From: DASSFZ01 sp035292585
GTDB lineage: Bacteria > Chloroflexota > Anaerolineae > Fen-1058
Direction: 5' to 3'
Length of the DNA stretch: 64,000 nt
Assembly (NCBI GenBank): GCA_035292585.1
Contig: DATDPU010000138.1
Span: 1 to 64,000, forward strand
This document shows, piece after piece, positions 40,446 to 48,679 of this stretch. The stretch's first letter is position 1. Each line of letters begins with the position of its first letter. The position numbers were made by a program, and so were the translations under genes. The notes under the pieces are model-generated. The model ran no database searches. It was given only the letters and a program-made list of their open reading frames with translations, and was not told the DNA's origin.

Positions 40446-41984
40446 TCACTTCAGTCCGGCGCGCCGTTCGACATCCGCCAGAATACGCTCGGCCAGCTCG
40501 GCCGCGTGCGCGCGTAAAGCGTTGAACTCCTCTACCTGCCGCCGCGCGCGATCTGCATCGTCCAGCCCGGCGGCGTTGACGCGCACGTTCATCCCGGCCG
40601 CTTCGAGCGCGGCGCGCGCTAGATACGCGCCGCTGGCCGCATCGCTCATGGCATTGACGTTGCCATGCGCGGCCACCTGCTGAAGCAGTTGCAGCGCTTC
40701 CGCGCAGGCGTGCGCGACGGACAGCGGTACCTCGATCGCGTGCTGCGTGGCGACCTGCAGCTCCCGCTGGCGCGCATCTTGCTCGGCGGGCGTGCCCTTC
40801 GGCAGTTTCAGCGCCGCCATCACCGCGTCGAATGCGGCTGAGTCGGCCTCGATCGCGCTGGTCAGCCTGGCGCGCAACTCCTCGGCGCGCGAAACGATGT
40901 GCGTCATCTCAGCTTCGTACTCGGCGTATTTCTTCTTGCCGAGCGTGAGGCGCGCGACCATCGCGGTTAAGGCTGCCGCCAGCGCGCCCGCCAGCGCAGC
41001 GACTGCGCCGCCGCCCGGCGTGGCCGTTCCGGCCGCCGTCGCGTCGAGAAAGGCGGATGGGGTTAACCCTGGCGCAGGCTCTGAAGCCTGCGCCAGGGAT
41101 TCGGATAGCCGATTCTCTAAAATCTGATCGGGTTGAAGGCCGTCGATTTGAAGATACCATTGCGCGGCGTCAATCAGCGCCGCTTGCGGAATGAGTCCGA
41201 CGAGTTCAGTTTTAACAATCGTGCAACCATACCGTTCGGCCTCGCGCCGCACCATTTCGACCACGCGGGCGATCGGCGTCTTGTGGAAATCGGTGAGATT
41301 CATCGAGACTTGCGCTTTGCCATCCACTTCCAGGCCGAGCGCTTTCACGTAACGCAGCCCGCCGCTCGAATAGCGGATCGCCTTAGCGATCTGTTTGGCG
41401 ACGTTCACATCGGGTGTGTTCAGGTAGGCGTTAAAGGCGATCAGGAAGGGGCGCGCGCCGATCACCGTCGCGCCCGCCGGGCCGACTCGCGCGGGGCCGA
41501 AGTCCGGCGCGCGATCGGGGTGCGTGCCGATCTCCTTTTTGAGTTGCTCGTATTCGCCCCGGCGGATGTTTTCCAGGTTCACGCGGTCGGGGCGCGTCGC
41601 TGCCGCTTCGTACAGATACACGGGGATGTTCAACTCGCGCCCGACGCGCTCACCCAGGCGACGCGCGATCACTACGCACTCGTCCATCGTCACACCCGCC
41701 ACCGGCACGAACGGCACCACGTCGGTCGCGCCGATGCGCGGGTGTTCGCCGCGCTGCACGTTCAAATCGATCAGCTCGGCGGCCTGGGCGATGCCGGCGA
41801 ACGCCGCCTGCTCGATCGCCTGCGGCTCGCCGACCAGCGTGATCACGGTGCGGTTGTGATCGGCGTCGGAATGTTGATCGAGAAGCGTGACGCCCGGCCG
41901 GGTCAGCGCGTTCTTGATCGCTGCGATCACTTCCGGCCGGCGGCCTTCGCTGAAGTTCGGAACACACTCGACGATGCGCTTCAC
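40446..41984 (-). CDS. ftcD: Bifunctional glutamate formimidoyltransferase / formimido-THF cyclodeaminase
   Basis: The 512-residue protein has an N-terminal formimidoyltransferase domain (MKRIVECVPNFSEGRRPEVI, QRGEHPRIGATDVVPFVP, VSMNLTDFHKTPIARV) to about residue 300 and a C-terminal cyclodeaminase domain (ATPGGGAVAALAGALAAAL, VARLTLGKKKYAEYEAEM). It takes the formimino group from formiminoglutamate (histidine degradation) to tetrahydrofolate and converts it to methenyl-THF. The fused layout matches animal FTCD. A 14-bp-armed palindrome (41067-41098) is in frame in the linker, encoding LAQASEPAPGLTP. No hut genes are nearby. Confidence 0.93.
   Translation of the reverse strand: MKRIVECVPNFSEGRRPEVIAAIKNALTRPGVTLLDQHSDADHNRTVITLVGEPQAIEQAAFAGIAQAAELIDLNVQRGEHPRIGATDVVPFVPVAGVTMDECVVIARRLGERVGRELNIPVYLYEAAATRPDRVNLENIRRGEYEQLKKEIGTHPDRAPDFGPARVGPAGATVIGARPFLIAFNAYLNTPDVNVAKQIAKAIRYSSGGLRYVKALGLEVDGKAQVSMNLTDFHKTPIARVVEMVRREAERYGCTIVKTELVGLIPQAALIDAAQWYLQIDGLQPDQILENRLSESLAQASEPAPGLTPSAFLDATAAGTATPGGGAVAALAGALAAALTAMVARLTLGKKKYAEYEAEMTHIVSRAEELRARLTSAIEADSAAFDAVMAALKLPKGTPAEQDARQRELQVATQHAIEVPLSVAHACAEALQLLQQVAAHGNVNAMSDAASGAYLARAALEAAGMNVRVNAAGLDDADRARRQVEEFNALRAHAAELAERILADVERRAGLK
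41067..41098. repeat. In-frame palindrome in ftcD linker
   Basis: Left arm ccctggcgcaggct (41067-41080), 4-base loop, right arm agcctgcgccaggg (41085-41098). It lies exactly between the two enzymatic domains and keeps the frame open. Confidence 0.88.
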
Positions 41985-42014
41985 GTTAGCCTCATGACTG
42001 CTAGATACAAAGCC

Positions 42015-42064
42015 TTACCTGTATACCCCACATACTCGTCGTAAGTATACAGGTACACAGGTAA
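42015..42064. repeat. Palindrome (acctgtatac/gtatacaggt)
   Basis: An imperfect hairpin related to the heptad palindrome at 4780-4838, located upstream of ftcD and downstream of the liv1 terminator. Confidence 0.65.
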
Positions 42065-42114
42065 CGTGGATACGACCTATGTTCGATTATAGCCGCGCGG
42101 AAGTGGCTCGGCAA

Positions 42115-42142
42115 ACGAAAAGAACGGGCCAGCGCCCGTTCT
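42115..42142 (-). terminator. Rho-independent terminator of liv operon 1
   Basis: agaacgggc (42121-42129), 4-base loop, gcccgttct (42134-42142). On the minus strand the hairpin is followed by TTTTC, just past the stop of livF (42175). Confidence 0.85.
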
Positions 42143-42174
42143 CTGATTACGTGATAGACCCGTGGCCAACCGGT

Positions 42175-42885
42175 TCAGTGCCCGCCCAGGTAAGCCTCCA
42201 TGACTTGTGGGTCATGCAGCAGCTCGCGCGCATCGCCTTGCAAGGTGACCAACCCGGTTTCCAGCACGTAGCCGCGATGCGCGATCGACAACGCCATCTG
42301 CGCATTCTGCTCGACCAGCAGGATGCTGGTTCCCTGCGTGTTGATATCCTGAATGATGCTAAAGACCAATTCGACGAGCACCGGCGACAACCCCATCGAC
42401 GGCTCGTCCAGCAGGAGGAGTGACGGGCGCGCCATCAGCCCGCGCGCGATCGCCAGCATCTGTTGCTCGCCGCCGGAGAGCGTCCCGCCCAACTGCCCCA
42501 GGCGCTCTTTCAAGCGCGGCAGGCTGTGGAAGACGCGCTCCAGGTTGGCCCGAATCTCGGCCTTATTGGAACGGGTATACGCGCCCATCTCCAGGTTTTC
42601 CAGTACCGTCAGCGTCGCGAAAATCTTGCGACCCTCCGGCACCTGGACGATGCCGCGCCGGACGATGTCTTGCGCGGGCACGAGCGTGATATCTTCGTCC
42701 CGGAAACGGATGTCGCCAGCGCGCGCGCGCAAGATGCCGGAGACGGTGTTGAGCGTGGTCGATTTGCCCGCGCCGTTCGCGCCGATCAAGGTGACGATCT
42801 CGCCCTCGTTGACGTGAAACGTGATGCCTTGCAGCGCGTGGATCGCGCCATAGAATACGTTGAGGTCTTTGACTTCAAGCAACAT
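42175..42885 (-). CDS. livF: Branched-chain amino acid ABC transporter ATPase LivF (operon 1)
   Basis: The 236-residue ATPase starts MLLEVKDLNVFYG at ATG 42885 (a GTG two codons upstream at 42891 is also in frame). Walker A is LIGANGAGKST, the signature TLSGGEQQMLAIARGL, Walker B PSLLLLDEPSMGLSP. It has the LivF-type IHALQGI opening and lacks LivG's C-terminal tail. It energises uptake with LivH and the LivM-LivG fusion. The operon runs leftward and ends at a hairpin terminator. Confidence 0.92.
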   Translation of the reverse strand: MLLEVKDLNVFYGAIHALQGITFHVNEGEIVTLIGANGAGKSTTLNTVSGILRARAGDIRFRDEDITLVPAQDIVRRGIVQVPEGRKIFATLTVLENLEMGAYTRSNKAEIRANLERVFHSLPRLKERLGQLGGTLSGGEQQMLAIARGLMARPSLLLLDEPSMGLSPVLVELVFSIIQDINTQGTSILLVEQNAQMALSIAHRGYVLETGLVTLQGDARELLHDPQVMEAYLGGH

Positions 42886-45010
42886 GGGCACGTTTCTCGC
42901 TGAGTTTTTGAGCCAGGGCCGCTGCGCCGCGACCCAGGTACGCTTCGATCACTTGCGGGTTCGCCTGAATCTCTTCGGGTTTCCCGCGCGCGATCACCTC
43001 GCCGAAGTCCATCACCGTGATCCGCTCGCACACACCCATCACCACCCGCATCTGGTGCTCGATCAACAAGATCGTCAAATCGAATCGATCTCGGATGAAG
43101 TGGATCAAGTCCATCAGGACGACGGCTTCCTTCGGGTTCATGCCGGCCGCCGGCTCGTCGAGCAGGAGCAGCTGCGGCTCGGTCGCCAACGCGCGCGCGA
43201 TCTCCAGCCGGCGCTGCTCGCCGTAGGGCAGGTTCTTGGCGATCTCGTCCTGCCGATCCTGCAAGTTGAACACCGCCAGGAAGTCCTGAGCTTTCTCCGT
43301 CAGCTCGCGCTCACGTTGCTCGAAGCGGTTGGTCCGCAACACGGCATCGGCCAGGTTGTAACCCGCATGCGGATGGTAGGCGATGCGCACGTTGTCGAGG
43401 ACGGTGAGATTGGGGAACAGGCGGATGTTCTGGAAGGTGCGGCCAATGCCTAACTGCGTGATCTGGTGCGGCGGCAGCCCGATCAGGTCGGCGCCCTTGA
43501 AACAAATCGCGCCATCGCTAGGGACATACACGCCGGTGATCATGTTGAATACGGTTGTCTTGCCTGCGCCGTTCGGCCCGATCAGCCCGACCAGCTCACC
43601 TCGCTGAATGGTCAAGTCGAAATTCAAGACCGCTTTCAACCCGCCGAACAGCTTGGTCAGCCGATGGACTTCCAAGACGACAGGTCGTGTGTTGCCATTG
43701 GGGTTCGTTTGAAGCCGTGCGGTCTCGCCGCTTGCCGCGCTGGGCAGACCATGCGCTGTCGGCTGCAGCTCGGCTTGCGCCTCAGCGGGTCGCGCCTTGC
43801 GCAGCGGCGGCAACACCGGTTTCAGGAACGGCACTTCGAAACCGCCGAATAAGCCCTTGGGCCGCAGCAACATCATGATCAGCAGCAATAGCGGGTATAC
43901 CACGAAGCGCCACGTCTCGAAGCCTTCGGGCAGCACCAGGCGCAGGAAACCTTCGAGCACCAAGGCCCAGGTGAACGATGCGATCACCGTGCCGGTCACG
44001 CTGCCCAGGCCGCCGAACACCACGATGATCATCGGGTCAAAGGACTTGATGAAGTTGAAAGTGTCGGGGTGCAGGAAGCCGTTGACGTGCGCGTACAGCC
44101 CGCCGGCCAGTCCGGCAAACAGGCTGCCCAGGACGAACGTCAGGGTCTTGTAGCGCGCCACGTCGATGCCCATCGTCTTGCCGGCGGTCTCGTCCTCGCG
44201 CACCGAAACGATCGCGCGGCCCGTGCTGGAGTGGAGCAGGTTGCGGGTGATCATCACCACGATTAGGAGAAACAGGGCGACCCAGAACCAGGTGGTGATC
44301 TTGGGGATGCCGACCATGCCGCGCGCGCCCTTCATCTCCTCGAAGCCGAGCAGCGTATCGGAGTTGTCTAGCAGCACCTTGACGATGATGGTGAAGCCCA
44401 ACGTGGCGATGCCGAAATAATCGGAGCCGAGCGCGAGCACAGGCAATCCAAACAGGAAACTGACTTCGGCGGCCAGCGCACCCGCCAGCAGCACTGCCAG
44501 GATGAAGACGATCTGGAGCGCGATCTCTTTCGGCAGCTGGATAAGCAGCGCCGTCACCGGCTCGATCAACGCCTGGCCGATCGCGACGGCCAAAGCGCCT
44601 GCGATCAACACGCCGACCAGATACAGCGCGAAGGCCGAGAGCGGATCAAGCCCGCGCACGCGCGACAACAGCCGCCCGATCAGCAAAAAGGCGACGCCGG
44701 CCAGCGCGACGACCAACGTAAGAATGACCAGCCCGCTCGCGCTGTGCAACTGCTGCCAGCGGTAAGTCACGTCGGCGGCGGCGTAAGCGCCGATGGCGTA
44801 GAACCCCCACTGGCCCAGCGAGAACTGGCCGTTGAAGCCGTAGATCAGGTTCAGGCCCAGGCTGACGATGGCCATGACCGCGCCGATGCGGATGATCGTG
44901 TTCCAGAAGTCGCTCAAGACACGCGCGCCGATCAGCACTTGCACGACGGCGAAAATGAGCACGGCGGCGGCGATAAACATCCAGGTGCTGCGTTGCATTT
45001 TTAAGTTCAT
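42875..45010 (-). CDS. livMG: LivM-LivG fusion: ABC permease plus ATPase
   Basis: The 711-residue protein joins a LivM permease (residues about 1-390, with the YGFNGQFSLGQWGFYAIGAY motif and nine or so helices) to a LivG ATPase (about 435-700: LIGPNGAGKTTVFNMITG, LPYGEQRRLEIARALAT, LLLLDEPAAGMNP). The linker (SAASGETARLQTNPNGN) is polar. In operon 2 the two are separate genes. Its end overlaps livF. An intergenic palindrome (45041-45090) lies upstream. Confidence 0.92.
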   Translation of the reverse strand: MNLKMQRSTWMFIAAAVLIFAVVQVLIGARVLSDFWNTIIRIGAVMAIVSLGLNLIYGFNGQFSLGQWGFYAIGAYAAADVTYRWQQLHSASGLVILTLVVALAGVAFLLIGRLLSRVRGLDPLSAFALYLVGVLIAGALAVAIGQALIEPVTALLIQLPKEIALQIVFILAVLLAGALAAEVSFLFGLPVLALGSDYFGIATLGFTIIVKVLLDNSDTLLGFEEMKGARGMVGIPKITTWFWVALFLLIVVMITRNLLHSSTGRAIVSVREDETAGKTMGIDVARYKTLTFVLGSLFAGLAGGLYAHVNGFLHPDTFNFIKSFDPMIIVVFGGLGSVTGTVIASFTWALVLEGFLRLVLPEGFETWRFVVYPLLLLIMMLLRPKGLFGGFEVPFLKPVLPPLRKARPAEAQAELQPTAHGLPSAASGETARLQTNPNGNTRPVVLEVHRLTKLFGGLKAVLNFDLTIQRGELVGLIGPNGAGKTTVFNMITGVYVPSDGAICFKGADLIGLPPHQITQLGIGRTFQNIRLFPNLTVLDNVRIAYHPHAGYNLADAVLRTNRFEQRERELTEKAQDFLAVFNLQDRQDEIAKNLPYGEQRRLEIARALATEPQLLLLDEPAAGMNPKEAVVLMDLIHFIRDRFDLTILLIEHQMRVVMGVCERITVMDFGEVIARGKPEEIQANPQVIEAYLGRGAAALAQKLSEKRAHVA

Positions 45011-45040
45011 AAGCTTATCCCAACAACGGCCTCTTCAACG

Positions 45041-45090
45041 CCGAGGCGCGGCGAACGCGGAGTTTCCGAAAGCCCCTCTGCGCGCTCGGC
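45041..45090. repeat. Palindrome between livH and livMG
   Basis: ccgaggcgcggcgaacgcgg and cgcgctcggcgtctcggcgg are imperfect inverse complements. Same family as 40371-40435 and part of 16802-16905. Confidence 0.6.
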
Positions 45091-45110
45091 GTCTCGGCGG
45101 TGTATTCTTG

Positions 45111-46235
45111 CTATGCCTTCTCGCGCTCCGGCTCGCCGAAGATGCCGGTCGGCCGGATCAGGAGCACCAGGATCAGAATCGTGAACGCCACGGCATCGCG
45201 CATCGGGGTTGAGATGTAACCCGCGCTCAACACTTCGGCCTGGCCCATAATCAACGCGCCGACCAGCGCGCCGGGGATGCTGCCGATCCCACCCAGCACG
45301 GCGGCGACGAACGCCTTCAAGCCGGGGATGATGCCCATCACGAAGTAGACCTGCGAGAAGGCGATGGCATACAGCACGCCGGCGGCCCCGGCCAGCGCCG
45401 CGCCGATGGCGAAGGTGGCGGAGATGATGCCATCGACGTTGATGCCCATCAACCGGGCCGTCGGCTTGTCGTAGGCGACCGCGCGCATGGCCTTGCCGAG
45501 CTTGGTGCGGCGCACGACGAACTGTAGCAGCCCCAACAACAGCAGCGAGGCCAGGACGATGATCACCAGGATGCTGGAAAAGGTGACGCTCCCCTCCGGC
45601 ACGCTGGCTCCCCGCTCCAGCAGGTGGACGCCATCCTTGACGTACCAGGTGACAACCTCGAAGGGGCGCTCGTACGCGACGAAGTTCGGCGTGAAGACGA
45701 AGGGCAGCGCGCCGAAGTATTCCAGGAAGAACGAGACGCCGATCGCCGTGATCAGCGCGGAGATGCGCGGCGCATCGCGCAAGGGCTTGTAGGCCACCCG
45801 TTCGATCGTCACCGCCAGCAGCGCGCACACGGCCATCGACACCAGGATTACCGAGACGGCCCCGACGATCTGGGAGATGGCTGGTGGGAGGCCCGGCGCG
45901 ATGGCGGCCAGCCACAGGTGCAGCCGAAAACGGCTGACGGCGTAGAAGCTGATGAACGATCCGACCATGAACACGTCGCCGTGCGCAAAGTTGATCAGCC
46001 GCACGATGCCGTACACCATCGTGTAGCCCAGCGCGATCAGCGCGTACACGAAGCCGAGCTGGATGCCGTTGACGACCTGTTGCAGGAAGAGCGTCGGGGA
46101 TTCGGCGAAGCCTTGCGCCAGACGCCACAGCGCCAGCGCCGCGATCACGATCAGCAGCGACTTGCCGATCCAGCGGCGTTGAATGGCGCGCTGCACCAGG
46201 GTAGGGAGGAGAGCTGCGGGCGCCGATGGGGCCAT
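45111..46235 (-). CDS. livH: Branched-chain amino acid ABC permease LivH (operon 1)
   Basis: The 374-residue permease has about eight to nine helices and the family motifs LQQVVNGIQLGFVYALIALGYTMVYGIVRLINFAHGD and, later, KAFVAAVLGGIGSIPGALVGAL. A basic N-terminal extension (residues 1-40, RAIQRRWIGK) precedes the first helix. It forms the channel with LivM. A stable hairpin lies upstream, between it and the binding protein gene. Confidence 0.92.
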   Translation of the reverse strand: MAPSAPAALLPTLVQRAIQRRWIGKSLLIVIAALALWRLAQGFAESPTLFLQQVVNGIQLGFVYALIALGYTMVYGIVRLINFAHGDVFMVGSFISFYAVSRFRLHLWLAAIAPGLPPAISQIVGAVSVILVSMAVCALLAVTIERVAYKPLRDAPRISALITAIGVSFFLEYFGALPFVFTPNFVAYERPFEVVTWYVKDGVHLLERGASVPEGSVTFSSILVIIVLASLLLLGLLQFVVRRTKLGKAMRAVAYDKPTARLMGINVDGIISATFAIGAALAGAAGVLYAIAFSQVYFVMGIIPGLKAFVAAVLGGIGSIPGALVGALIMGQAEVLSAGYISTPMRDAVAFTILILVLLIRPTGIFGEPEREKA

Positions 46236-46258
46236 GCGGATTGCTCCAGTAGTGCGAG

Positions 46259-46284
46259 AAGGGGGCGGCTCACACCGCCCCCTT
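46259..46284 (-). promoter_or_regulatory. Intercistronic hairpin after the binding-protein gene
   Basis: aagggggcgg, 6-base loop, ccgccccctt. It lies between livJ and livH of operon 1. It has no T-run, so it is more likely an mRNA-stabilising or attenuating hairpin that raises binding-protein output than a full terminator. Confidence 0.6.
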
Positions 46285-46295
46285 GCAGCGACGCG

Positions 46296-47441
46296 TTATT
46301 TCACCTGGGTCAAAAATTGGACTTTGCCGTCCTTCACCTGGAGGATGGTGACGGTCTTGATCGGGTTGTGGTTCTCGTCCAGCTTAATCGTGCCGGAGAC
46401 GGCCTCGAACGTCTCGCTGGCCAGGACGTCCTTCACCTTGGCCGGATCGTCAACGCCGGCTTTCTCGATGGACTTGAGCATCATGTTGGTCGCATCGTAG
46501 GCCAGCGCGGCGAGCGCGTCGGGAACGACGCCGTACTTCGCCTGGTAGTTCTTGACGAAGTCCTGCACGGTCGGCCGAGGCTCATCGGGCGCGTAGTGGT
46601 TGGTGAAGTAGCCGCCGTCTGCGGCCTGGGCATCCAGATCGGGCGAATCCCAACCGTCGCCGCCCAGCATCGTGGAGCTGATGCCCTTCTCCTTGGCCTG
46701 CGCGCCGACCAGGTTGACGATGTTGTAATAGTCGGGCACGAGGAGGACGTCAGGTTGCGCCTCGGCGACTTTGGCCAGGATAGCCGAGAAGTCGGTGTCC
46801 TGCGCGGTGTACGTTTCCTTGCCCAAAATCGTGCCGCCGCCTTCGACGAAGGACTTCTCGAAGTATTCGGCCAGGCCGCGCACGTAGTCATTGCCCTGGT
46901 CGAACAGGATGAACGCATTCTGGGCCTTCAACGTCTCCAGCGCCAGCTTGGCTTCGATTGCGCCCTGGAAGTCATCGGTGAAGCAGGCGCGGAACACGTA
47001 CTGCTTGGTGCTGCCATCGGCGTTTTTGGTGACCTGCGGATTGGTGGAGGTGGGGCTGATTTGCACGACGCCCTTCTCCTCGGCGATTTCCGAGATCGGG
47101 ATCGACGCCTTCGAGCACACCTCGCCGATGATGTAATGCACCTTATCCTGGTCGATGACTTTGTTCGCGGCATTCACCGCCGGATCGGCCGTGCACTGGC
47201 TGTCTTCGACGACGGCCTCGATCGGCTGACCTAACACACCGCCCTTGGCGTTCCACTCCTCGATGGCGAGGAGCGCGCCGTCGCGCGTGGACACCCCGAA
47301 GGTGGGCACCGGGCCGCTCAAGGGGGCCAGCACGGCGATCTTGATCGGGCCGGTGGAGGCGGTAGGCGCAGCCGCCGGCTGGCAGGCGGTCAGCACAAAC
47401 GACACGACGAGCAGCAGACTCAATAGATATCGCGACCTCAT
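46296..47441 (-). CDS. livJ: Branched-chain amino acid-binding lipoprotein (operon 1)
   Basis: The 381-residue protein has a lipoprotein signal (LLSLLLVVSFVLTACQPAAA, lipobox Cys at about 20), an Ala/Pro/Thr linker, then a type 1 periplasmic-binding domain: IKIAVLAPLSGPVPTFGVSTRDG, VHYIIGEVCSKASIPISEI, GVVQISPTSTNPQVTK and VLLVPDYYNIVNLVGAQAKEKG. It captures branched-chain or related amino acids outside the membrane. First gene of operon 1. A terminator-like hairpin lies upstream at 47605-47633. Confidence 0.92.
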   Translation of the reverse strand: MRSRYLLSLLLVVSFVLTACQPAAAPTASTGPIKIAVLAPLSGPVPTFGVSTRDGALLAIEEWNAKGGVLGQPIEAVVEDSQCTADPAVNAANKVIDQDKVHYIIGEVCSKASIPISEIAEEKGVVQISPTSTNPQVTKNADGSTKQYVFRACFTDDFQGAIEAKLALETLKAQNAFILFDQGNDYVRGLAEYFEKSFVEGGGTILGKETYTAQDTDFSAILAKVAEAQPDVLLVPDYYNIVNLVGAQAKEKGISSTMLGGDGWDSPDLDAQAADGGYFTNHYAPDEPRPTVQDFVKNYQAKYGVVPDALAALAYDATNMMLKSIEKAGVDDPAKVKDVLASETFEAVSGTIKLDENHNPIKTVTILQVKDGKVQFLTQVK

Positions 47442-48035
47442 GGCTTCTCCTTTTCTGAATCAAATTGGGTCGCGCCCTGAAGGCGCGATGAGGACGGCAT
47501 TACCTTGTGGCTGGTCAGGCCAGTTCGGCTCGAACGTTTAACCGGGTTCCTCCTTTTTACGGGGTAGGCTCAAGTACAAACGGAATTATGAAGGAGCAGG
47601 ATATAAAAAACCCGTTTTCTCTTTGAAAACGGGCCCCCGAGAGTCTCGGTTGATGGCCTCTCTGGTTAGAGCCGATTGACTATCAAACATGTCTACCCGG
47701 GAGTAAGCAGCCGCATACGTGAAGCAGTTGCGTCGATCCTGTCACGCGCAGGGCCCGTGGAGGCAGATTGCGGAGATGCCTTCACCACGACTTGGATTGG
47801 ATGTTCGAACGAATTCGGTGGATCAAAACTGGTGAGTGTAAGATGTCACGGCGACAGTGCGTTGATCTTCACTTGATCGAGCGGTGCAGACGAGTGTAGG
47901 ATGTCATCATAACCTTATGCTGTTCTTCACATGCTGCGCTGCGGTGTGTTACCCGATCGTCAGCAACGGTTTTGTTGGTTGTACGCATTAAGCGCACGAG
48001 CACAATATTCCTCATCTTCGACCCGGAGGCGCTGC
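47442..48035. other. Intergenic region upstream of liv operon 1
   Basis: It holds a terminator-type hairpin at 47605-47633 facing leftward. I find no convincing gene, T-box or other known riboswitch, and no tRNA. The liv1 promoter must be within it. A 66-codon plus-strand frame (47676-47876) has no family resemblance. Confidence 0.5.
47605..47633 (-). terminator. Terminator-like hairpin in the liv1 leader region
   Basis: cccgttttc (47611-47619), 5-base loop, gaaaacggg (47625-47633), followed on the minus strand by TTTTTT (47610-47605). No minus-strand gene lies between it and the bidirectional terminator at 48435, so it may attenuate liv1 transcription. Confidence 0.75.
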
Positions 48036-48398
48036 ATGCCGGCCTTGAAACGAGCTGCACCGTTTTTGTTTCTCCAGTTTGTCCCGTTGTTGATCTATCC
48101 ACCTGCACTATTGGGGGCCGGGCTGCCGATTGTCGGAATTGTCATCGTCGCGTTGGTGGGACTGGGATTCATGGTCTGGCGCGCGCAGGCCTGGGCGCTG
48201 AATCTGAGCCTTTTCCTGCAAGGCTTCAATGTCATCATCCGCGTCATGATGCTGTTCCCGCATGCTTTGAATCCCCCGGCTGACGGGGGCGGCGTCGATG
48301 TGCTGTTTGTGGTAGCCAGCTTGTTGGCCATTGGATTATCCTGGCTGTTTCTGTACCAGTTTGATCGCGCCGATCTACGGGCGGCGATGACGACCTGA
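48036..48398 (+). CDS. Polytopic small membrane protein, unknown
   Basis: The 120-residue protein starts at ATG 48036 after ggagg. It has four helices (FLFLQFVPLLIYPPALLGA, PIVGIVIVALVGLGFMVW, LNLSLFLQGFNVIIRVMML, VLFVVASLLAIGLSWLFLY) and a short charged tail. I do not recognise the family. It lies alone on the plus strand between the two liv operons and ends before a bidirectional terminator. Confidence 0.65.
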   Translation: MPALKRAAPFLFLQFVPLLIYPPALLGAGLPIVGIVIVALVGLGFMVWRAQAWALNLSLFLQGFNVIIRVMMLFPHALNPPADGGGVDVLFVVASLLAIGLSWLFLYQFDRADLRAAMTT

Positions 48399-48434
48399 TT
48401 GATGGCGCCGGCCGTGCCCAGCCAGCGCGCTAAC

Positions 48435-48477
48435 AAAAAAGACCTGCCAGGTCTCACAGACCTGGCAGGTCTTTTTT
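48435..48477. terminator. Bidirectional terminator
   Basis: Perfect 19-bp arms (48435-48453 and 48459-48477) with a 5-base loop, gacctgccaggtc in the stem, and A6/T6 at the ends. It sits between the convergent membrane-protein and livF2 genes. The stem belongs to the gacct/aggtc palindrome family also seen at 18726 and 56543. Confidence 0.88.
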
Positions 48478-48505
48478 GTCGCCCACTACGATCAGGTTGT
48501 TCAGC

Positions 48506-48668
48506 CGTAGCATAGGGCCTTGTGCCCGCTTGTGGACGCCCACGAGGGGCTTGTGGGACGCCCACGAGGGGGCTTGTGGGATGCCCACGAGGGGCTTGTG
48601 GGATGCCCACGAGGGGCTTGTGGACGCCCACGAGGGGCTTGTGGACGCCCACGAGGGGCTATGCTACG
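48506..48668. repeat. Tandem 21-23-bp repeats inside a palindrome
   Basis: It begins gtagcatagggccttgtgcccg and ends ggggctatgctac (the shared hairpin core). Between lie six copies of cttgtgg(g)a(c/t)gcccacgagggg of 21-23 bp (about 48529-48660). The units are not separated by unique spacers, so this is not a CRISPR array. Confidence 0.85.
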
Positions 48669-48679
48669 GTGTGGGTGTT

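Noticed and set aside
45624..47234. Plus-strand frame of 536 codons opposite livH and livJ
   Set aside because: Antisense to two well-supported liv genes; rich in Arg, His and Gln with no motif.
47442..47700. T-box riboswitch before liv operon 1
   Set aside because: A terminator-type hairpin is present, but no T-box sequence or specifier stem could be found on the minus strand.
48506..48668. CRISPR array
   Set aside because: Units are contiguous without unique spacers and lie in the loop of a palindrome; no cas genes are present.
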